NCBI GenBank assembly: GCA_027625915.1
Contig: JANTQA010000023.1
Span: forward strand, 22,940,001 to 23,004,000
Reading direction: 5' to 3'
Source of the DNA: Anaeramoeba flamelloides
Lineage: Eukaryota; Metamonada; Anaeramoebidae
DNA length: 64,000 nucleotides
Shown here: one piece after another, positions 49,601 to 59,600 of the stretch
How positions within the stretch are numbered: position 1 is the first letter of the stretch
Layout of the letters: the number at the start of each line of letters is the position of its first letter
Position numbers and translations under genes: made by a program
The notes under the pieces: model-generated
The model's database searches: none
Told to the model about the DNA's origin: nothing
Seen by the model: only the letters and a program-made list of their open reading frames with translations

Positions 49601-50983
49601 AAAAAAAAATAAATGAAAAGGTAAAAAAAGTAACAAAAATGTGTATCATAATTTTAGTATTTTTTTAAGTCAGATAAATAATTGATATTTAAACAAAATA
49701 ATTACATTAGCGTATATTCGAGACTTTTAGATGAAAAAATTAAATAAAATGGAGAATAAAAAGAAAATTTTTTACTAATTAAAAAGTAAAGTATAAGCAA
49801 AAATATCAAAAAAAATATATCTTCTTAGTCTTAATTATATAAAAATCAAGTTTTACGATTTTAAGAAGAAATTTTAAACAAAATAAATATTCCCAAATTT
49901 CATCAAAAAAATTTCATCTCTCATTATTTTAATATTGAAGAAGTCTAAATTGCATCCTGGACTACCTTATAATTAACCCCCCTTTCAGAAATTTAAGTGT
50001 GAAATCATAAATTCCACGATTATTAATTAATTATAATAATTTCAAACTAGCCTGGTTTAAAATTTAATTCATTAAAATTTATTTCTTTTAATTTTTTAAA
50101 ATTTCATATATCATTTCATAATAACAAAATTCTTTTTTAAAATATAGAAATTTTGTACGAAATTCCAGAAACATGGCATGAAGCTTATCGAGGATATAAT
50201 AATTTTCGAGCACAATCTTATGAAGAATGTATATTTAATATTACAAAATTTTTAAGAAATGAAAGTCATGAAGAAAATATAATTTATTATTTATTAAGAT
50301 CATTTTCATATTTCCAAGAGGGCAAATATGAATTATCGATAAGAGACTCCATAATAATTAATGAAAAATATCCAAAAAGCACGGAAGCTCATTATAGAAC
50401 TGCATCAATCCATTATTTAATTCATGATTTTGAATTAGCAAAGGCAGCATTAAAAAATGCTTCAATAAACATTTCAAATATGAAACGTATTGGGTCTGGG
50501 AAATTATCCTTAGATATTAAAGAATTAAAAACACAAATCTTAAAATCTGAAAAACAATTAAAAGAGCTCGATTTCCAATCTTTTAGAGAACATTGCATAA
50601 AGCATTATTTTAACATTGAAGCATTAGAAAAAAGCATTCAGATGTTTTATGGTGAAACAAATACCTTAAGTTTAGATTCACTTTTCGATAGTGTAAATAC
50701 ATTGGATTCCCCCAAAACAACCAATGAAAAAATTGATGATTATGAAAATCATGATTTTAATCAATCCTTATTTGAGTTATTATTATTTCGAAACGAAAAA
50801 TTTAAGAAAAAGAAAGTTATAGGTAAAAACGAAAACGAATTCAACAAACAAAAGAAAAAAAATAATGATAAAAAACCTTTAATTATTCATGATTCTACAC
50901 CAGATTTGCTTAATTTTTTTAATACCCCGACTCGAATAAAAATCCAAAAAGTTAATGAAGAGAAAATTGATAAAGAAAATTAA
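46673..50983 (+). CDS. C2 domain-TPR protein, four exons
   Basis: Exons: 46673-46745 (ATG), 46848-46926, 47062-47297 and 50148-50983 (TAA), about 407 residues. Donors are GTTTGT, GTGTAC and GTAAGT; acceptors are TCAAAG, TTTTAG and ATATAG; phases match at every junction. Residues 1-134 form a C2 domain (SVKIYGSRGLTK, PYVIVKNQ, LEDRFLGQLDLPL, and a final LLLEILYE strand completed only by splicing to exon 4). Residues 135-245 form two to three TPR-like helical repeats (AYRGYNNFRAQSYEECI, SFSYFQEGKYELSI, AHYRTASIHYLIHDFELA). The tail is Lys/Asn-rich. The first Ca-binding loop lacks the usual SDPY aspartates, so Ca-independent lipid or protein binding is likelier. The function is unknown: a membrane-associated adaptor is inference. 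The start is the first ATG in frame. Confidence 0.75.
47821..48302. mobile_element. 482-bp TA-flanked element, copy 2
   Basis: It starts TACTGTAGACAAAATAAAGC and ends GAATTATTTTGATCACTGTA. It is the reverse complement of the 21051-21533 copy. Part of its end (attattttgatcactg) also occurs alone near 10030-10046. Confidence 0.65.
48340..48860. repeat. Dispersed repeat family, copy 2
   Basis: It matches 51065-51565 in the same orientation, with the block aaagggtttgaatggatatt near the start and gattgttgaggaatcgtatt in the middle. Both copies can be read as KGFEWIL in one short frame, but stops surround it, so no protein is claimed. Confidence 0.6.
49925..50105. repeat. Direct repeat, second copy of 22480-22670
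   Basis: It is similar over about 180 bp to 22480-22670 and ends 43 bp before the last exon of the C2-TPR gene, so it supplies the branch-site region of that intron. Confidence 0.55.
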
Positions 50984-52487
50984 ATTTCTATTAAATATAT
51001 GTGCTTTTCTATTTCATTATTATAATTCTTGTAAAATGATTTATTTATTTATTATATAAAATATTTTCCAGACAAAGCAGCTCAGTTGTAATGGGCGAAT
51101 TACATATTTCTAAAGGGTTTGAATGGATATTGGCAGAAAAAATTAATTTTGGAAATTTCAAAACATTTTTTAACATTTTTTCTTTTTTCTCGATTTTTTC
51201 TTATTTTTTTTATTTTTTTTGATAAATCATTGCTTTTCAAAAATTTTAATTATGGGGTAATACTGATAGTCACTAGGTAAAAATATGTTATTTTAATGTC
51301 ATTAAAACGGTGATAAATGATTGTTGAGGAATCGTATTGATTTCTATTGGATTTTTATTTGGATCTTCAATTGAAGATCACAATGAACGTTGTTGTTTTT
51401 TCTCAAATGTTCCTAAGAATTTTGGTTTTTCAATTTTTAAAAAAATATTTAACATAATTATTATTTGATTCATACAAATTTCAACTATTCTTTGGTGTTT
51501 ATTAAATACTTATTTCTTAAATAATCTTTAAAAGTATTTTATAACAAAAAGAATGGATATTTGGGAAATTTTTCCTAGCCACTTTAACAGAAAAAAAGTT
51601 TAATTTACGCCCCATTGGAAAATCTTTTTGCAATTAATGATATAAAGTTCTAGTTTGGTTCACTAATTTGATTTAAAAGTTAAGATTAGTTGATTTTATA
51701 TCTAAACCTTTTGATCGATCAATTCTTGTTTGTGGATATTTCAACTAATTTAGCAATACAATTTTTGGTTTCTCTTGTTTGTATTATTCAGTACATAGAG
51801 TTTTTTTTATTAATTTTCTTTTATTTGGTATAAAAATTGTAAAATCTGAAAACAAATATATTAGAAAAATCTTAATTATTTAATATTTTATTTAGAATAA
51901 TTCAAAAAATGATATTTTTTTTTTTTCTATTTTTTGAATTTGGGTGTATTTCGAAATCATTAAGAATCATTTAATGTTTACTTTAGTTAAACTTTTTTAT
52001 TTTAGTATTTCCAATGGAATTTATTTAATAAGATTTTTTTCTAAAAATTCAATTTAGATTTAGGAAAAATTGGGATTGTTGTTGAGTTAATAATTATCAT
52101 GAAAAGATTATCTATATTTCTACTTTACTGTAACTTAAAAATAACTCTTTTTATTTTTTTTTATATTATTACCATTATAATTAATTTTTTTTATAGTAGG
52201 ATAAAAGAATAACAAAAAAAAAAATAAAAAAATAAATCAATTGTCTGTTTAATACTTAGACACTGAAAAATGGTGTTTAGTCATCTTGGAAATAAAAAAA
52301 AAAAAAAGAAAAAGAAACACAAAAGAGAACCATAATTGAGATTAAGTTAACAAATTCGATACATGGGGAAAAAAAAAATGGAAGTTAGAACCTTTAATGG
52401 AAAGAAAGAAGACAAAAATTTAAAAAATAAAAAAAAAAAATATTTTCTAAATGAATTTTTTTAATAAAAAATAATTAATTAAACATT
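50984..52487. other. Intergenic region downstream of C2-TPR
   Basis: It contains the third copy of the dispersed repeat (51065-51565). The rest is AT-rich with no recognised feature. Confidence 0.6.
51065..51565. repeat. Dispersed repeat family, copy 3
   Basis: It is closest to the 48340-48860 copy, sharing tttgaatggatatt, tttggaaatttcaaa, gattgttgaggaatcgtatt and tatttggatcttcaat. It begins about 80 bp after the stop codon of the C2-TPR gene. Confidence 0.6.
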
Positions 52488-54140
52488 TTAATGGAGTTTT
52501 ACGATTTTTTTATTTTTAGCATCAATTAAGGCACCCTTTGATAACAACAATTGTACAACTTTGAGGTTTTGTGGGATAAATAAAATGTAAGGGGGTAGTG
52601 TCGATTAATGTTGAAGCTTTGAGATCGGTATTTTTGAAAATTAGATATTGAAAAATTTGGTAATCAGGGTTATAACAGCTTATAAAATGTAAAGGAGACC
52701 AAACATTTGAATCCTGTAAATTAACCTGGGCATTATATTTTATTAAAAATTGAATTAATTTCAAATTTGGATTATAACGAAAGAATATATGCAATAGTGT
52801 TGAATTTTTGATTTATTGTTTCATTAGCATTTTGCATTTTTTTTTTACATAGAATTTAATTAAAGAATATTTCGGGTCATTCTTGGAAACAATGTACAAA
52901 GGTTTCGAACCAGAATACGTTTTAATGTTAATATTTGCACCCCTTTTTATTTAAAAAGATATTATTTCAAAGTCAGATTAACTGAAACAAATTGTATGCA
53001 ATGAAGTATAACCCTGATTTACTTGACAGTTTAAATTTTTACCATTTAAAACGAACCATTTAATTATTTCGCTTTTGGTATTATATTTTCTTATTAAATA
53101 TAGAGGTGTATGACCAGTTTCAGATTTAGAATTGATTGAAATACCCAATTTCAAAATTTCTTTACTTTTGAGAACACCGGGATGATGCCTACAAAGGATA
53201 TGGAGACTATTTAATACATTATTTGTTTAACATTTCGCATTGATCCCATTCCCAATGAAAAAATTAATTAGATCTATTTTTGGATTATATCTAACCAAAT
53301 AATGTAAATGAGGCCAAGCAAGATTATCTTTTGATTTCAAATTGGATCCAAATTTTAAAAATAGTTCTAATTTTTTAACTGTTAGCTTATTAATACACAA
53401 CTAACCTAAAGTTGTAATGCCCAATTCATTTTTTCCATTTAGATCAATTATATTGTTATCCAAGATTAATTTAATCCGTTTATAATCTGAGTGATCTCTA
53501 ATAACTAAATTTAAGAAAAAACATTTTTATTAGAATCTTTTTTAAATTGAATTTCATTTTAATTTTCATTTATATCAATAAAATTCCCATACCCATTCTC
53601 ATTTTCATTTTCATTCTCATCCTCATTTTGATCTTCATTTTTAATTTTATTATCATTTACATTTTCATATATTTTTTTGAATTGATTAACAATTTTAAAA
53701 CTTGAAGATCTTTTACCTTACTTAAATCTAATAAAGATAAACTATAGTATCCTTTTTGGCTTATTCCATATTTTTTAAATCCATTATTAATTGCCCACAG
53801 GGTTGTTTTAATTTCGTTTGGATGACTTTTAAATAGCATAGAAAAAATATTAGTACCATTTTTAGTTTTATAAGTTAATATTCAAATATTTTATTAATAA
53901 TTTCATGATTTTAATATTCGAACTATATTTAGTTTAGAACAAGCAATGGCGATAAATCTTTATCTTCTTCTTCTTCTTCTTCTTCTTCTTCTTCGTTTTC
54001 TATGTCTACTTTTATTTTGTTTTCAACTTCTACCTTTTTGATTTGGACTTTTTTTCATCATCCTCTTCTTCATTATTGTTAGTGTTGTTATGATTATTAT
54101 TGTTGTTATTATTACCATTATCATTTGCTGTTATTTTCAT
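52488..54140 (-). pseudogene. Ankyrin-repeat protein pseudogene
   Basis: The minus strand reads from an ATG at 54140 through an N- and E-rich start (NNNNNHNNTNNNEEEDDEKK) and an acidic spacer, then at least eight ankyrin-like repeats. Examples are TPLYLIRKYN, YTSLHTICFS, WSPLHFISCYN, LKLIQFLIKYNAQVNLQD and, in a shifted frame at the end, VVQLLLSKGALIDAKNKK with TAA at 52488. The reading is broken by about five in-frame stops (for example TAA where Leu is expected in 'SF-IKRGAN') and several frame shifts: one in the N-terminal spacer, one near 53650 and one near 52570. Intact neighbours use TAA as stop, so codon reassignment is not a good explanation. Intact relatives probably exist elsewhere in the genome. 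Confidence 0.8.
53964..53995. repeat. (CTT)n microsatellite
   Basis: About ten CTT units. On the minus strand they encode the poly-Glu stretch of the ankyrin pseudogene's N-terminal region. Confidence 0.85.
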
Positions 54141-54451
54141 TATAATTAATTTTCTAGTTTTTGTTGTTTTTATTATCATTATAATTAATTTTCTGTCTTT
54201 GGCTATTTGAGGCTGTTAAGTCAGAATAATTGGAAATTAATTTGATTAATTGCTTTCATAATTAATTCCTTGGAAGCTTTTTGTTTTTACAAATAAGTTT
54301 AAGTGGATTCATTTGTTTTATTAAACATTGTTGTGGATTCGGACTAGATTCAAGTAAATATCCGATTCAACCAAATAAAAGTAGGAGGGTTTTTTATTAA
54401 TAAGGAACCAAAAGGATTGTTTATTTTTGAACCTATCTTAATTAATAACTT
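54141..54451. other. Intergenic, AT-rich
   Basis: It lies between the start of the ankyrin pseudogene and the end of the next minus-strand gene. A 24-bp stretch (ttttattatcattataattaat region near 54170) echoes 54131-54150. Nothing else is seen. Confidence 0.5.
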
Positions 54452-56081
54452 TTAAACTTGTAAACATATCTCGGGCGTTGAATTCCAATTACTCGAACAA
54501 CAAATTGATTCTGTGGCTGTAAATTTTTGTGAACAAGTAGTAATTCCATTTGGATCTGCACAATGATTAAATAGTAATTCAAAGGATTTTAACAGAGCAC
54601 TTTTAATATATGTCTCTACGACCGAAAAAACACTAAAAATGAATAAATGATCAAATACTTTATATTAATACAATTAAAAAAACTAAATGATAAAATAAAA
54701 ATAAATAAAGTTTCAATTTAACTTATTCTTGAAAACATTTTTTGCCAAAATCATTGAATTCAAACTTGAAATTATGTATATTTTTAGATACACTATCTTG
54801 TTTTAACTCATTTACTAAAATAAATTCTAAATTATGGGAATTTTATTTTCAGAAAAGGGAATAATTTGTTATTCAAATGTTTTTTTTTATTTTTAAATGG
54901 TAAAAATAAATAAAAAGTTAAACTAAAAATATAAACTCTTTGGAAAACCATTCTAATATAATATGTTAACTTATTCTTTCGTTTCAAGCTTTTCTCAACC
55001 CCAATTTTTCAAAAAAAAAAAAAAAAGTGCATAGTAATTTCAAAAAAATATTTTCGATATTCAAAAGTTGAGAGTGTTTTTATTCTAAAAAAAATTATCC
55101 CAGTGTTTAATTGAATTAAGCTAGGAACCTAGATTTCGAAAAATATTAATCAGAAAAAAATAGTGCTTAATTTTATTAAGGACATATAAGACATTGAAGC
55201 GAACTAATAAAATTATAAATTCTTTGATTTCTTTATGAAAATTTCTTCCTTTCTTTTTTTCAATGGTTTCTTAAGTTTTTTGGATTCTCTTTTTCTCTTT
55301 TAAGACTTTCTTTTCTTTTGTTTGTTTTCTTTGTTTTCTTGGATTTTTTTCTTTCTTTGTTTCAGTTTTTTTCTTATTTTAATTTTTGTCAAGATATTTG
55401 AGTTTGTTGTATTTTTTGGATGGTAAGCGCACTACACACTTAAAGGGGTAATTTCTTGTGAAAAAGAATAAGAATTGGATATTTGTGCTTGCTTTAATAA
55501 ACAGATTTAATTTTTTTAAACTGGGATCGTATTTACAGAAAAAGTGTAAGGTCGAATAGACATTTCCTTTACTATGATAATTTCAGATCCAAAAGAAATT
55601 AGATAACCTAAAATGGACAAAGTTGAGCTATTTGATCGATAACAAACAAGCTGCAAAGGTGTGTTGGAGTTTCAAAACCTCAATGTTATATTTGATGTTG
55701 TTATCATCTTTTTAATAATTTTGATCGTTCCATATTTTAGGTACTGTTCTTTTTGTAAATTGAAGATCGTGTATGATTCTGAAAAGAGATCCACAATTTT
55801 TTGAATTGCCTTTAACATTCCTTTTACAAATTAAAATTCAAATTTTTATCAATAAAATCCAAAGAATTGAACTTTAAATTATTGAATGAAAAAAAAAGTT
55901 TTAGCTTGTTTGTAAACAATAAAAAAAAAACAAAAAAATAAAATCTTTAACTCAGATTGAACAAGTTATCACTGATATTTGGCTTTGTTAGTTGAAATTT
56001 GTTTAATTCCTTTCACACCAATTGAGTATTTGTTAAAAATTGAATAACAAGAAATTCCAATTTGATAATGTGAGAGAAAAC
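54452..56081 (-). CDS. Unidentified intron-rich gene (partial model)
   Basis: I do not recognise the protein. The 3' part is consistent: exons 55707-55648, 55607-55537, 55491-55436 and 54632-54452 (TAA stop) join in phase through GT-AG introns of 40, 45 and 803 bp. The joined product has ordinary, non-repetitive composition, for example YNIEVLKLQHTFAACYLIS, GSEIIIVKEMSIRPYTFS, SVVETYIKSALLKSFELL and a Cys-containing end with NHCADPNG, CSQKFTATESICCSSNW and PEICLQV. Upstream, 56081-55973 (acceptor AATAG) is a probable further exon reading VFSHYQIGISCYSIFNKYSI. How it joins, and where the ATG lies, is unresolved; a frame with MLKAIQKIVDLFSES (55828-55750) is an alternative. The tiny introns contrast with the kilobase introns of neighbouring genes. 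It sits head-to-head with RAD50. Confidence 0.45.
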
Positions 56082-56631
56082 CTATTATTTGTTAAATAGA
56101 CCTTGTAAAATTATTAGAATTGATTGATTCCAGAGTATGTTTTCAGGAATTCAAATACTGAGTGCTGAAAAGTGAAAGAGATCCTTAAATTACTAGTTTT
56201 TCAAATAAAGAAAAAAAGTTTGAAAGAAATCGAAGAAATGGTTTTTGTACCAATTTTGAAATTCAATTACCTGTTGTTTTTATGATTGGGTTAATTTTGA
56301 GCACAACGAAAAAAAAACGCTTTTTGTTCGTAAAAGAAAAAAAAAGAAGATGAAAAGTTATAAATTCAACAAGACATCAAAGAGACGAGGAAAAAAAAAT
56401 AAAACTAAAAAAAATGATTCAAGACAATGTATTTTTTTTTAAATAGTGTAAATATTGGATAAACCAAAATAAAAGGTAGTTTTGCTTTCTAAAATAAGTG
56501 GGATTTCGAAAACGTTTTCAAAAATTTGTTTTTATTTTAAACGACTTGAAAAAACTTTAAAAAAATGACAAATTAAGAAAGAATCATTTTTTTTAATTTA
56601 TTTTTTTTTTTAATTTTTTATCAAAAAATAA
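56082..56631. other. Divergent intergenic region upstream of RAD50
   Basis: It probably includes the unmapped 5' exons of the minus-strand gene: a short open piece at about 56330-56272 ends in ACAG followed by GTAATT, a good donor. It also holds the RAD50 promoter. A run of T/A homopolymers precedes the RAD50 ATG. No motif could be assigned. Confidence 0.45.
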
Positions 56632-59600
56632 ATGACAAGCCTTGGGCGAGCATTAATACAAGGTATCAGATCCTTTAATCCAAAAGATAAAGGGTGCCTT
56701 ATTGTCTTCAACAAGCCACTAAATGTCATTGTAGGGTTTAATGGTGCGGGAAAGACAACCATTATTGAGGCCTTAAAATTTGTGACTACGGGCGAACTAC
56801 CACCAGAGTGCACGAGGGGCCAATCCTTTATTTATGATCCAGATCTTCTTGGAGATCGGGTTGTGAAAGCAAAGGTTACTGTGCGATTTGATTCCATTGA
56901 GGGCAAGGAAATCTTTGCGACTCGTCACATTCAAGTCACGCAAAACCCCAAATCGAAGACCTTCAAGACCTTAAACTGCGAGTACAGCATCAAAAACAAG
57001 CTAACAAACGAAATGCGCACGAAGACGTGTAAGCAAGTTGAAATGGACAAAATCATTCCACATTTGCTTGGCACCACAAAGGCCATATTGCAGCATGTAA
57101 TTTTCACGCATCAAGAAGAGTCGAACTGGCCATTGTCAAAGCCTGCGAACTTAAAAACCATCTTTGATCAGATCTTTGAATCTACAAGATACACGCAGGC
57201 GTTGAAGGAGTTAAAGAAATATAAGAAGACGATCAACACGCAATTGGAGATGTATAAAACCGAACTTAAAATAGCAAAGGACAATTCTGAGCATTTAGAA
57301 AAGCTAACGAATGGTATCGAGAGAGACAAGCAAGAGATTGAGAAGATCCAGGAACAAATCCAAATCAACCAAAACAATATTGTTCAAAGGAACGAAATCA
57401 AAAACCAATTACTCAATGCAATCCAGCAGATGGATCAAAGCAATAAGGAGATCAACGATTTAAAAAACCGGATCAAAACAAACGAAAAGTTGATTGTATC
57501 CATCCAAGAAAATTTGGAAGAGATCTTAATTGAGAAGCATAGCTCCAAGGAATTAAAAAGTTTATTGAACAATTCGGAAAATACCTTCCAACAAATCAAT
57601 AAAGAAATCAAACAATTTGGTACCGAAAAGCAATACATCAAAAAGGAAATCGAGGAGCTGCATAATAAAGTTAAAAAGTTGGAATCCAAATCACAAAGGA
57701 TCAAATTTGAAATGAACGAATACAACAGCAATTATCAAAAATTGGAAAAGATTGGGAAAGCAATAACAAAAGAGTATTCAATCAACTTTGATTATAATAA
57801 CAAGGAAAATTTAGAAAGGTTTGTCAAAAATAAAGAACGGGAATTGAACGTGACTGAAAAGGAAATTGAGAAATGGCAAAACGAACAAAATGTCGAATTA
57901 GAAAATAAGAAAATGAAGTCGACAATGGCGACCAGTCAAAGGAAATCTCTTGAAAAGGAAATTAGATCAAAACAAAAGGAATTAAATAATATTAATCGAC
58001 AGTTTTTAAACAATGCAAAGTTATTGGATAAGATTAATAATTCTGAAATTGAACAATTGGAAAAGGAAATTGAGAAAAAAAAAAATCATCTAACGAATTT
58101 TGAAGAAAAAGCCGATCAGTTAAATAACGAACAAATTGTTGATCGAAATTTTGAACAGGAAGAGGAACTAAACAAAAAATTAAAAAAACTTGAAAAAAGA
58201 AATAAAATTTTGAATCAGAATAGAGAAACTCTTACGGAATTAAAGCTTAAGCAGGAACAATTTGATAAAATAAATGAAAAATATGAATTAATGAAAAATG
58301 GATCCTTTAAGGAAATACAAAAACATTTGACAAACAAAAGAATTAAAAAAAATTTTTCTCAGCAATTAGAAAAAGTACAGTTGACAAATAATAAAGAAAA
58401 AAAGAAAATTGAAAAAAAATTAAAAGAAATTAATTCAAATATTTCGAGTATTAATGGTGAATTAAGCTTGCATCAAGAAAATAAATTAAAATTTAAAAAT
58501 GATATCCAAGAAAAAAAAAAGCAATTAAACGAATTAATGGAAGATTTTGATTTCAATGATGATAAGTTAGACCTGAATAATAATGAAAAGGATAAAGAAA
58601 AAAATATGAAAATGAAAATAGAAAAAGAAGAGGAAAAGGGGGGGAAGAGTAAGGGCAAGGATAAGAAGAAGAACAGGAGTAAGGAAAAGAAGAAGAAAGG
58701 GGGAAAGGAAAAAAATTTAAAAGTTATTGATAGTGATGTAGAAAAATCTTCTTCAAACGAATCATCCGATGACAATGAAGAAGAAAAAGGAGGAAGGGGG
58801 AAAGAAAATTCATTTGAGGAATTTGTTGAAAAATGTAATCACACTTTTGAAAAGTATGGAAATAAATGTATTTCTTTTAATAACACCAAAGAAATTTATG
58901 TAAATTTCTTAGGTGAAGCAGAAGAGACTAAAAAATGTCCTGTCTGTAGTTCAAATTTAAAAACTAAAAAGGCATATCAAAAGTTTCAAGATCAAACCAA
59001 TGACAAGATCCAAGAAATTGTCACTTTACTCAGTAAAGTAGAAAATAAATATAACAAAATCAAAAAGACATCCGAGAATTTGGAACAAATCAAACCAATT
59101 TGGAATGAAATGAATAGAATTGAAAATAAAGAATTACCACCTGTCAAATTAAAAATAAAAAAAATTAATGAAAAAATTGTCAAAATGAACGAAAAGCAAA
59201 AGAGTTATCAAGAAAAATGCCAAGAATTACAATTAAAGGAAAAAACTTTGGAAAGATTAATTGCTGAAGCAAAAAAATATGAAGAAATTTTACATGAAAA
59301 AAATGAATTGGAAAAAATCATCAAAAATTTAAAAAAACACACAATCACCTCAAATGAAAATGAATTTGAAGAAAACGAAAATCAAATTGAAAAATATAAA
59401 AAAGATATTGAAGAATTAAAAAACAACACAAAAGAAATCAGAGAAAAATTAAAAAACGATCGAAACATAATTAACAATTCAAGAAACATTATAAAAAAAT
59501 TGGAAAAAAGGCTAAATAAATATAGACAGGAAATCAAAGAATTTGAAAAGGCAAAGAATCAAAAGCAATTTCTGGAAGAAAATTTAAATGAATTAAATAA

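Larger units (their letters stand above)
47298..50147 (+). other. Giant last intron (2.85 kb) of the C2-TPR gene
   Basis: It runs from donor GTAAGT to acceptor ATATAG and joins the last C2 strand to the TPR part in phase. It contains a 482-bp TA element (47821-48302), a dispersed repeat (48340-48860) and a 180-bp repeat (49925-50105). Additional small exons cannot be excluded but are not needed. Confidence 0.65.

Noticed and set aside
52488-53900. Reassigned TAA/TAG codons to explain stops in the ankyrin frame
   Set aside because: The intact genes in the window all terminate with TAA and have none inside their frames, and the ankyrin copy also has frame shifts.
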